NCBI GenBank assembly: GCA_016869335.1
Contig: VGEJ01000019.1
Coordinates: forward strand, 1-16,463
DNA from: Alphaproteobacteria bacterium
GTDB taxonomy: Bacteria > Pseudomonadota > Alphaproteobacteria > VGEJ01
Reading direction: 5' to 3'
Length of the DNA stretch: 16,463 nucleotides
Shown here: positions 8,783 to 15,391 of the stretch, in pieces
Layout: every line of letters begins with the position of its first letter
Numbering within the stretch: position 1 is the stretch's first letter
Notes under the pieces: model-generated
Databases searched by the model: none
Seen by the model: the letters and a program-made list of their open reading frames with translations, nothing else
Told to the model about the DNA's origin: nothing
Position numbers and translations under genes: made by a program

Positions 8783-8811
8783 TTGAAAGCACGGCACGCG
8801 CAACCCATACT
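8783..8811 (+). promoter_or_regulatory. Sigma70-like promoter of thiSG
   Basis: TTGAAA (8783-8788) and CATACT (8806-8811) are separated by 17 nt, about 42 nt before the preferred thiSG start. A TTAACC site (8812-8817) follows the -10 element directly. The implied leader of about 35 nt is too short for a TPP riboswitch, and no THI-box sequence is visible. Inferred from sequence. Confidence 0.4.
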
Positions 8812-8852
8812 TTAACCAAGGCCGGCCGAGGGTGGGCGCGCCGAGGGCTGAA

Positions 8853-9854
8853 GTGGTGATCTCCGTCACGATAAACGGCCATTCGCGCGACCTGCCGCAC
8901 GCGCTGAGCGCCGCAGAGCTGCTGCGGCATCTCGCGCTCGACCCGAGCAAGGTCGCGCTCGAGCGCAACCTTGAGATCGTGCCGCGCTCGGCTTACGGCG
9001 AGACCCAGATCGCGGCCGGCGACCGCATCGAGATCGTGCACTTCATCGGCGGCGGCACCTCGCCAGCGCGCCTTCAGCCCGTGGTGGAGGATGTCCTCGA
9101 GGTCGCTGGCCGGCGGCTGTCCTCACGCCTCATCGTCGGCACCGGCAAATACCGAGACTTCGACCAGACCCGCGCCGCGATCGAGGCGTCGGGCGCCGAG
9201 GTGGTGACGGTCGCGGTGCGACGGGTGAACATCACCGACCCCAAGGCGCCGATGCTGGTCGATTATCTCGACCCCAAGCGGTACCTGTACCTGCCCAACA
9301 CCGCCGGTTGCTCCACCGCCGAGGAGGCGGTGCGGACCCTGCGCCTGGCGCGCGCGGCGGGTGGGTGGACGCTGGTCAAGCTCGAGGTGCTGGGCGACCA
9401 GAGGACGCTGTTCCCCGACATGATCGAGACCCTGCGCGCCGCCGAGCTCCTGGTGCGCGAGGGCTTCTCGGTGATGGTCTACTGCAGCGACGATCCGATC
9501 CTCGCCAAGCGCCTGGAAGAGATCGGCTGCTGTGCCATCATGCCACTGGCGGCGCCGATCGGCTCGGGCCTCGGCATCCAGAACCCGATCAACATCCGGC
9601 TCATCGTCGAGCAGTCGCGGGTGCCGGTGATCGTCGATGCCGGAGTGGGGACGGCGTCCGATGCCGCGATCGCCATGGAGCTCGGGTGCGACGGCGTACT
9701 GATGAATACCGCCATCGCCGAGGCGAAAGACCCGATCATGATGGCGCGCGCGATGCGCCACGCGGTTACGGCTGGCCGGCTCGCGTACCTCGCCGGGCGC
9801 ATGCCGAAGAAGCGCTACGCCGATCCGTCATCGCCGCTGCACGGTTTGATCTGA
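8853..9854 (+). CDS. thiSG: ThiS-ThiG fusion: sulfur carrier protein / thiazole synthase
   Basis: Makes the thiazole phosphate moiety of thiamine from 1-deoxyxylulose-5-phosphate, an imine donor and sulfur carried by ThiS. Residues 1-68 are ThiS-like ([20 protein letters not shown] to [12 protein letters not shown]). Residues from about 75 to 333 are ThiG with [29 protein letters not shown] (Lys176, the Schiff-base lysine position), [10 protein letters not shown] and [14 protein letters not shown]. The ThiS diglycine, normally a free C-terminus, is internal here (Gly66-68). The GTG at 8853 (or 8856) is preferred because GAGGG lies 5-9 nt upstream; the GTG at 8832 would add seven residues with poor support. 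No other thi gene is adjacent. Fused ThiS/ThiG proteins are known, so this is not a sequencing fusion. Confidence 0.92.
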   Translation: MVISVTINGHSRDLPHALSAAELLRHLALDPSKVALERNLEIVPRSAYGETQIAAGDRIEIVHFIGGGTSPARLQPVVEDVLEVAGRRLSSRLIVGTGKYRDFDQTRAAIEASGAEVVTVAVRRVNITDPKAPMLVDYLDPKRYLYLPNTAGCSTAEEAVRTLRLARAAGGWTLVKLEVLGDQRTLFPDMIETLRAAELLVREGFSVMVYCSDDPILAKRLEEIGCCAIMPLAAPIGSGLGIQNPINIRLIVEQSRVPVIVDAGVGTASDAAIAMELGCDGVLMNTAIAEAKDPIMMARAMRHAVTAGRLAYLAGRMPKKRYADPSSPLHGLI

Positions 9855-9907
9855 GCGGTCGGCGTGCGCCACGGGCGCCCGCCGCAGCGCGGGTGGGGGA
9901 GAGAAGG

Positions 9908-10297
9908 ATGGCGGATCTGTTCTTCAATCCGATGGGCACGGACGGTTTCGAGTTCATCGAGTACACCGCGCCCGACGCGGCCACGCTCGCGGACCTGTTC
10001 GCGAAGATGGGCTTCGCCACCGTCGCCCGCCATCGCTCCAAACGGGTCACCCTGTTCCGCCAGGGCGACATCAACTTTATCGTCAATGCCGAGCCCGACA
10101 GCTTCGCCCCGGCGTTCGCGCGGGTGCACGGTCCCTCGATCTGCGTCATCGCCTTTCGGGTGCGCGATGCCGCCATGGCGCACCGCCGCGCGCTCGAGCT
10201 CGGCGCCTAGTCGCACGCCGGACCGGTCGGACCAATGGAACTCAACATCCCGGCGATCGAGCGCGACCAGATCGCCCGCGGCGTGCTTCAGGCCTGA
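9908..10297 (+). pseudogene. hpd: 4-hydroxyphenylpyruvate dioxygenase remnant (premature stop plus internal deletion)
   Basis: An intact enzyme (about 350-370 residues) converts 4-hydroxyphenylpyruvate to homogentisate. Here the first 100 codons read as a normal N-terminus (MADLFFNPMGTDGFEFIEYT, RHRSKRVTLFRQGDINFIVN, FRVRDAAMAHRRALELGA) and then hit TAG at 10208-10210, where relatives usually have Glu. The same frame continues as SHAGPVGPMELNIPAI, a family motif. It then passes straight into ERDQIARGVLQA, the family C-terminus, with a TGA at 10295-10297. About 220 residues are missing, including all three iron ligands. The whole 390-nt stretch stays in one frame. A good ribosome-binding site (GGGGGAGAG, about 9895-9903) remains. 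A 100-residue product may be translated but cannot be a dioxygenase. Confidence 0.88.
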
Positions 10298-10309
10298 GGA
10301 GGGGCGACG

Positions 10310-11443
10310 ATGCGACGATGGATCGTGCTGCCGCGCACCGACGGCGTGTTCTCGCGCCAAGCCCACGCCGATCTGCCACACGGCACGTTCGAGCGCGAGA
10401 TCGGCCGCGAGGGCTTTGCCGGCCCGGCGACCCACGTGTACCACAGCCATCCGCCGACCGGCTGGGTCGGGTGGGAGGGGCCGTTGCGGCCCCGCGCCTT
10501 CGATTGCGATCGCCTCGACGCGCTCGCCGTTGCGCGCAGTCCCGCTGCTCGGCAACGCTCACCTGCAGAATATCGCTTCTGGCGCTGTGCCGCGAGGGTG
10601 GACCACCTGGTCCGCAATGCCGACGGCGATGATCTTCTGTTCGTTCACGCCGGCGCCGGCGACCTCTTTTGCGACTTCGGTCACCTGCCATTCGGCGACG
10701 GCGACCTTGTCGTCCTGCCGCGCGGCACCATGTGGCGGATTGAACCGCGAGAACCGGTGGCGGCGTTGCTGGTCGAGGCGACAGGGGAGGGCTACGCGCT
10801 GCCCGAGCGCGGGCTGGCTGGCGAGCACGCGATCTTCGATCCCGCGGTCCTCGACGTCCCGGCGCTCGACGACGCCTTCCGCAACCAGCAGGCCGATGAG
10901 GGCGAGGTCTGGCGCGTGGTCATCAAGCGGCGGGGCCAGCTCAGCACCATAACGTATCCCTACAACCCGCTCGACGCCCTGGGCTGGAAGGGGACGCTCG
11001 TGCCGGTGCGGCTCAACTGGCGCGATATCCGCCCGCTGATGAGCCACCGCTATCACCTGCCGCCCTCGGCCCACACCCAGTTCGTCGCCGAGCGCTTCGT
11101 GGTGAGCGCGTTCGTGCCGCGCCCGATGGAAAGCTATCCCGGCGCCCTCAAGGTGCCGTTCTTCCACTCGAACGACGACCATGACGAGGTCATCTTCTAC
11201 CATCGCGGCAGCTTTTTCAGTCGCTACAACATCCGCGCCGGCATGATCACGCTGCATCCGGCCGGTGCGCCGCATGGGCCGCATCCCAAGGCGCTGCAGG
11301 CGGGCCGCCAGCGCCATCGCGATGCCACCGACGAGGTGGCCGTCATGATCGACGCCTGCGACGCACTCGATGTATCGGCCGAGGCGAGCGCGGTGGAGTG
11401 GCCCGGCTATGTCGAGTCGTGGCGGCAGGCGGCGGCCGGATAG
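10310..11443 (+). CDS. hmgA: Homogentisate 1,2-dioxygenase, short bacterial type, with internal out-of-frame patch
   Basis: Opens the ring of homogentisate to maleylacetoacetate using Fe(II) and oxygen; cytoplasmic, tyrosine/phenylalanine catabolism. The 377-residue product has THVYHSHPPTGWVGWEGPLR, HLVRNADGDDLLFVHAGAGD, LPRGTMWRIEPREP, the metal-site region FFHSNDDHDEVIFYHRGSFF and GMITLHPAGAPHGPHPKAL. The ATG at 10310 follows a strong site GAGGAGGGG (10296-10304). About residues 76-87 look wrong in this frame (RSPAARQRSPA). The +1 frame at 10536-10568 reads AVPLLGNAHLQ, which is what I expect in the family. This implies two compensating frameshifts. The ORF remains open, so activity is possible but not assured. 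It follows hpd and precedes fahA by 3 nt. Confidence 0.88.
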   Translation: MRRWIVLPRTDGVFSRQAHADLPHGTFEREIGREGFAGPATHVYHSHPPTGWVGWEGPLRPRAFDCDRLDALAVARSPAARQRSPAEYRFWRCAARVDHLVRNADGDDLLFVHAGAGDLFCDFGHLPFGDGDLVVLPRGTMWRIEPREPVAALLVEATGEGYALPERGLAGEHAIFDPAVLDVPALDDAFRNQQADEGEVWRVVIKRRGQLSTITYPYNPLDALGWKGTLVPVRLNWRDIRPLMSHRYHLPPSAHTQFVAERFVVSAFVPRPMESYPGALKVPFFHSNDDHDEVIFYHRGSFFSRYNIRAGMITLHPAGAPHGPHPKALQAGRQRHRDATDEVAVMIDACDALDVSAEASAVEWPGYVESWRQAAAG

Positions 11444-11446
11444 GCG

Positions 11447-12484
11447 ATGAAGCTTGGCTCGCTGCGGGCAGGTCGCGATGGCCGGCTGATCGTCGTCTCG
11501 TCCGACCTGGTCCGCGCGGTCGCGGTGCCCGACATCGCGCCGACGTTGCAGGCGGCGCTCGACGATTGGCGCCATGCCGCGCCGGCCCTGGCCGTGGTCG
11601 CCCACCGGCTCGATGCCGATCGGGACGCCCGAGCGTTTGCGCTCGATCCGCGTGCGCTCGCGGCGCCGCTGCCGCGCGCCTATCAATGGGCGGACGGCAG
11701 CGCCTATCTCGGTCACGTCGAACTGGTTCGCAAGGCCCGCGGCGCCCCGCTGCCCGACATCCTGCTGCGCGAGCCGTTGTTGTACCAGGGCGGGTCCGAT
11801 CACTTCCTCGGACCGCACGAGGATATCTTGCTTGCCGAGGAGTCCTGGGGCCTTGACTTCGAGGCCGAGGTCGCCGTCATCACCGATGATGTGCCGGCGG
11901 GCACCACGACGGCGCAGGCCGGCGCGCACATCGTCCTTGTGCTCCTGGTGAACGATGTGAGCCTGCGCAATCTCATCCCGAACGAGATCGCCAAGGGCTT
12001 CGGCTTCTTTCAGAGCAAGCCGGCGAGCGCGTTCTCGCCGGTCGCGGTGTCGCCCGACGAGCTTGGCGCCGCTTGGGATGGCGCGAAGCTGTCGCTGCCG
12101 CTTCTCAGCTACCTCAACGATGCGCCGTTCGGCTGGCCCAACGCAGGCGTCGACATGACCTTTTCGTTCCCCGAGCTGATCGCCCACGCGGCCAAGACCC
12201 GTTCGTTGGGCGCCGGCTCCATCATCGGCTCGGGCACAGTCTCCAATCGCGACCGCGCCGTCGGCTCCTCCTGCATCGCCGAGCGGCGCATGATCGAGAC
12301 GCTCGACGCCGGCGCCCCGCTGACGCCGTTCCTGCGCTGGGGAGACCGCGTGCGCATCGAGATGCGAGATGCCTCTGGCGACTCGCTGTTTGGCGCCATC
12401 GCTCAGCGCGTCGCGGAACCCATTGGCTCGGCCGGAGCCAGTACCGCACGCGGGGGTGCCACTGCCAAGGTGGCGCGGGCATGA
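11447..12484 (+). CDS. fahA: Fumarylacetoacetate hydrolase
   Basis: Hydrolyses fumarylacetoacetate to fumarate and acetoacetate, the last step of homogentisate breakdown; cytoplasmic, Mg2+/Ca2+-dependent. The 345-residue product matches the short bacterial type. It begins MKLGSLRAGRDGRLIVVSSD. The metal-binding core includes EESWGLDFEAEVAVITDD, VLLVNDVSLRNLIPNEIAKG, FGFFQSKPASAFSPVAV and the C-terminal block IIGSGTVSNRD and GSSCIAERRMIE, all placed as in the family. The ATG at 11447 starts 3 nt after the hmgA stop, and the stop overlaps the maiA start as ATGA (12481-12484). The last 25 residues or so are low-complexity Ala/Gly-rich, probably a disordered tail. Confidence 0.94.
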   Translation: MKLGSLRAGRDGRLIVVSSDLVRAVAVPDIAPTLQAALDDWRHAAPALAVVAHRLDADRDARAFALDPRALAAPLPRAYQWADGSAYLGHVELVRKARGAPLPDILLREPLLYQGGSDHFLGPHEDILLAEESWGLDFEAEVAVITDDVPAGTTTAQAGAHIVLVLLVNDVSLRNLIPNEIAKGFGFFQSKPASAFSPVAVSPDELGAAWDGAKLSLPLLSYLNDAPFGWPNAGVDMTFSFPELIAHAAKTRSLGAGSIIGSGTVSNRDRAVGSSCIAERRMIETLDAGAPLTPFLRWGDRVRIEMRDASGDSLFGAIAQRVAEPIGSAGASTARGGATAKVARA

Positions 12485-13125
12485 AGCTCTATGGCTATTT
12501 CCGGTCGTCCGCGTCCTACCGCGTGCGCATCGCGCTGAACCTCAAGGGCTTGCCCCACGAGACCGTGCCCGTGCACCTGGTGCGCGGCGGCGGCGAACAG
12601 TTCGATCCCGGCTACCTGCAACTCAACCCTCAGGCCCAGGTGCCGGCGCTCGTTGACGACGAGGTCGTGATCACGCAGTCGATGGCCGTCGTCGAGTACC
12701 TCGAGGAGATCTACCGGACGCCGCCGCTGCTCCCGTCCGACGCCGGCGCGCGCGCGCGGGTGCGCGCCCTCTGCCAGGTGGTCGCCTGCGACATCCACCC
12801 GCTGAACAACCTGCGGGTGCTGCGCTACCTCTCGGGCAATCTCGGCCTCGACGAGACCGCCAAGATGCGGTGGTATCGCCACTGGGTTCGCGAGGGCCTC
12901 GCGGCGCTCGAGGCGCTGCTCAACCGCCATCCCATGACCGGCACGTTCTGCCATGGCGAGCGGCCGACGATGGCGGACCTGTTTCTTGTGCCGCAGATCT
13001 ACAACGCGCGCCGGTTCAATTGCCCCGTGCAGGATTACCCGACGATCGTGCGGATCGACGCGAACTGTCGTGCGCTACCGGCCTTCCAGGCCGCGGCGCC
13101 GGAAGCCCAGCCCGACTTCGCCTGA
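12481..13125 (+). CDS. maiA: Maleylacetoacetate isomerase (zeta-class glutathione S-transferase)
   Basis: Isomerises maleylacetoacetate to fumarylacetoacetate with glutathione, between HmgA and FahA. The 214-residue product has the zeta-class N-terminal signature KLYGYFRSSASYRVRIALNL (glutathione-site SSxSxRVR). The thioredoxin-fold turn NPQAQVPALVDDEVVITQSM and EYLEE follow, then an all-helical C-terminal domain with CDIHPLNNLRVLRYL and PTMADLFLVPQIYNARRF. Length is normal. The start overlaps the fahA stop by 4 nt, implying coupled translation. It is the last gene of the plus-strand operon, with its stop inside a hairpin shared with the convergent dsbA-like gene. Confidence 0.96.
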   Translation: MKLYGYFRSSASYRVRIALNLKGLPHETVPVHLVRGGGEQFDPGYLQLNPQAQVPALVDDEVVITQSMAVVEYLEEIYRTPPLLPSDAGARARVRALCQVVACDIHPLNNLRVLRYLSGNLGLDETAKMRWYRHWVREGLAALEALLNRHPMTGTFCHGERPTMADLFLVPQIYNARRFNCPVQDYPTIVRIDANCRALPAFQAAAPEAQPDFA

Positions 13126-13138
13126 GCGGATCAGGCGA
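13118..13138. terminator. Hairpin between convergent maiA and dsbA-like genes
   Basis: TCGCCTGA (13118-13125), a 5-nt loop GCGGA, and TCAGGCGA (13131-13138) form a perfect 8-bp stem. The left arm contains the maiA stop codon, and the dsbA-like stop (13142-13144) lies 4 nt beyond the right arm. Position and symmetry suggest a bidirectional transcription barrier. Neither side has a clear T-tract, so Rho-independent function is uncertain. Confidence 0.45.
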
Positions 13139-13141
13139 CGG

Positions 13142-13924
13142 TCAGCAGGTCGTGCAGCCGGAGCGGGCCTCGGCGACGATCGTGCGCAGTCGCTCGATAC
13201 CGACCGCGCCGGGCACGAGTTGCTCGCCGATCACGAACGCGGGCGTGCCGCTAACGCCGAGCATGTCGGCGAGGCGATAGCTGGTCGCGATCACCTCGGC
13301 AACCCCGGCCGATGAGGCCTCGGCCGCGATCGCCGCCGCATCGATCCCCACTTCGGCCACGATCTGGTCGAGCGCCGCCTTGTCGAGTGCGCCTCGGCTC
13401 TCCATCAGGGCGCCGTGGAGCGCGAGATACTTGTCGGGCGCGGCGCGCAGCGTCGCGATGGCGTACTGGCTCGCGAGCGTCGATTCCGGCCCGAGGATCG
13501 GGAACTCGCGCAGCACGACCCGCACCCCGGGATCCTCGGCGATGAACGCCGCGACCGTGGGGTAGGCGCGCTTGCAATAGGAGCAGCGGTAGTCGAAGAA
13601 CTCGACGATCGTTACATCGCCGCTCGGATTGCCCATGACGAATGCATGGGGGTCGTTCAGCAGCGCATCGCGGTGGGCGGCGATGATCTCCCGCGTCGTC
13701 TGGGCGGCCGCCAGCCGCTTCTCCTCCTCGAGGCGTGCGCTCGCGCGCTCGATGATGTCGGGGTGCGCGAGGATATAGGATTCGATCAGCGCCTCGACCG
13801 CACGGACCTGTGCGGGCGTCAGCGCGTCCTCGGCCCGGCCACCGAGCGGCCACGACAGAAGGACCAGCGCGAGGGCGATGGCGGTCCAGCGGTAGATCGT
13901 GCGGGCGGCTCGCGTCACGTCCAT
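13142..13924 (-). CDS. DsbA-family (Com1-like) periplasmic thiol:disulfide oxidoreductase
   Basis: Likely oxidises or shuffles disulfides in exported proteins. The 260-residue product has a Sec signal region (residues about 1-31, TIYRWTAIALALVLLSWPLGG with cleavage near GRAED). A helical N-terminal extension rich in charge (PDIIERASARLEEEKRLAAA) follows, as in Com1/ScsC-like proteins. Then comes the thioredoxin fold with FFDYRCSYCKR (active-site Cys114-Ser-Tyr-Cys117) and VSGTPAFVIG with the cis-proline. Unusually, the chain ends GCTTC, a second CxxC (Cys257 and Cys260) at the extreme C-terminus. The ATG at 13924 gives the signal peptide. It is probably transcribed with the upstream M48 protease gene, 77 nt away. 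Confidence 0.93.
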   Translation of the reverse strand: MDVTRAARTIYRWTAIALALVLLSWPLGGRAEDALTPAQVRAVEALIESYILAHPDIIERASARLEEEKRLAAAQTTREIIAAHRDALLNDPHAFVMGNPSGDVTIVEFFDYRCSYCKRAYPTVAAFIAEDPGVRVVLREFPILGPESTLASQYAIATLRAAPDKYLALHGALMESRGALDKAALDQIVAEVGIDAAAIAAEASSAGVAEVIATSYRLADMLGVSGTPAFVIGEQLVPGAVGIERLRTIVAEARSGCTTC

Positions 13925-14001
13925 CCTCGTGATTGCCGCACCATTATGTCGCCGGGCGCGCGGCGCGGCAACGCTGAGAGCGTCACGTCGGCGTGATCGA
14001 C

Positions 14002-15345
14002 CTAGTTGCTGCGCGCGGTGGCGTTGAGGATGTCCTGTGCCTTGAGCCAGCCGGGCGAGCCCTCGGGCAGCCGGGCGAGGGCGTGCTCGGCGTGCATGCG
14101 GGCGTCGTCGTGCCGGCCGACCAGGAGGTTCTCCTCGGCGCTGGCCAGCGCCGAAAGACCGAGGTTGCTGCTGCGGCCGTAGGCGATCGCGAGTTGGCGC
14201 CACGCCCCCGGATTGTCGCGGTCCGCGCGCACGGCGCTGTCGAGGAGGTCGATGGCGCGGGCATCGAGCGCCGGGTCTTCGAGCGCGATCTGCACGGTGG
14301 CGAGGCCGACCTTCAGCAGCGGCGCGCCCGGCCGCGCCGCCACGGCGCGCTCGTAAGGCGCCATCGCCTCCCGCGTCCGCCCGTTCTCGAACAGCATCTG
14401 CCCCTTGAGTTCGAGAAAGTAGGGGTCCGCCGGATGCTCCGCGATCAAGCCATCGATCTCGGCCAGCGCCGCCTCGAGGCGGGGGATGCGGTAGAGCGCG
14501 ATCGCTCGCGCATAGCGGGCCTGCAGGCTGCGATCCGTCGCCGGGTACGCGCCGAGGGTCTGGCGGGGCGGCTTGAGGAAGCCCTCGATCTTGGCCTGCA
14601 TCCGCGCGTGCGCGGTGGCCAGCTCGGGCGGATAGGGTCGTCCCGTGCCGCCGCCGCGCTCGATGTGCCCGCGAATGGTGGCGATCCGCTCGGCGGTCAG
14701 GGGATGCGACTGGATGTAAGGGTCCTGACTCGTGGCGAGCAACGCCTGCTGATCGGCGAGCGTTTCGAGCAGCGCCAGCATGTGCTCCGCCGAGTAGCCG
14801 AGCCGATCGAGGAGCTTCAGCGCCGCCTGGTCCGCCGCCGACTCCTGTGCCCGGCTGTACTGGAGCAGCGCGCGCTCGGCGACGTGCTGGCCGCCCGCCA
14901 TGACCGCGCCGCCCACGTCGGGTGCGCCGGCAACGGCCGCGGCGACACCGAGCACCATCGACAGGATGGCGGTACTGCTGGCGTTGCGCAAGGCGTCCTG
15001 GGTGCGGGCGAGGTGTCCGCCCATGATGTGCCCGAGTTCGTGGGCGATGACGCCGATCACTTGCCCCGGGGAGTCTGCGGCTAGCAGAAGACCAGTGAAG
15101 ATGAAGATGCGCTGGCCGCCCGCGACGAACGCGTTGATCTGCGGATCGCTGACCAAGTGCACCGACACGGCTTCGGCGTCGAGCCCGGCCGCCGCGAAAA
15201 GTGGTGTCGCGTAGGCGCGGATGGTATCTTCGATCTCGGCGTCGCGGATGAGCGACAGCCCGCGCGACGCCGCCCAGCCATCGCCGCCCGGCAGGGAGAG
15301 CGCCAGCACCGCCAAGAAACTAACGCCCAGGATGCGCTTCAGCAA
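14002..15345 (-). CDS. M48-family periplasmic metalloprotease with TPR domain (BepA/YfgC-like)
   Basis: Zinc metalloprotease expected in the periplasm, with a role in outer-membrane protein quality control by analogy to BepA. The 447-residue product has a signal peptide (LKRILGVSFLAVLALSLPGG, cut near GWAAS). The M48 domain carries HELGH at residues 102-106, with a downstream glutamate ligand in SRAQESAAD (Glu168). The C-terminal half has TPR-like helices (residues about 245-445) with repeated patterns such as ALAEIDGLIAEHPADPYFLELKGQMLFE. The start is a TTG at 15345, preceded by AAAGGA on the minus strand; no nearby ATG fits. It is divergent from the transferase-like lipoprotein gene across 46 nt. 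The LPLTAERI-type segment (SHPLTAERIATIRGHI) is typical of this family. Confidence 0.93.
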   Translation of the reverse strand: MLKRILGVSFLAVLALSLPGGDGWAASRGLSLIRDAEIEDTIRAYATPLFAAAGLDAEAVSVHLVSDPQINAFVAGGQRIFIFTGLLLAADSPGQVIGVIAHELGHIMGGHLARTQDALRNASSTAILSMVLGVAAAVAGAPDVGGAVMAGGQHVAERALLQYSRAQESAADQAALKLLDRLGYSAEHMLALLETLADQQALLATSQDPYIQSHPLTAERIATIRGHIERGGGTGRPYPPELATAHARMQAKIEGFLKPPRQTLGAYPATDRSLQARYARAIALYRIPRLEAALAEIDGLIAEHPADPYFLELKGQMLFENGRTREAMAPYERAVAARPGAPLLKVGLATVQIALEDPALDARAIDLLDSAVRADRDNPGAWRQLAIAYGRSSNLGLSALASAEENLLVGRHDDARMHAEHALARLPEGSPGWLKAQDILNATARSN

Positions 15346-15391
15346 CAGTCCTTTCCGCGTGCATCGGTGGCACCCTAGGCGGCGCGCCGGG

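Noticed and set aside
8773..8852. TPP riboswitch before thiSG
   Set aside because: The spacer is only 80 nt, the likely leader is about 35 nt, and I find no THI-box pattern. The CTGAG matches there belong to the 11-bp tandem repeat.
10559..12187. A 542-codon minus-strand open frame opposite hmgA and fahA
   Set aside because: It is a shadow of two well-conserved plus-strand genes with no recognisable domain.
7874..13125. Mobile element or genomic island carrying the thiamine and homogentisate genes
   Set aside because: No transposase, integrase, flanking repeat or tRNA is visible at either border, and base composition and gene spacing match the surroundings. Only the gene order suggests rearrangement.
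13983..13996. Hairpin TCACG-TCGG-CGTGA just after the M48 gene stop as a terminator
   Set aside because: The stem is only 5 bp with no T-tract, and the dsbA-like gene downstream is probably co-transcribed. Such short repeats are frequent by chance.
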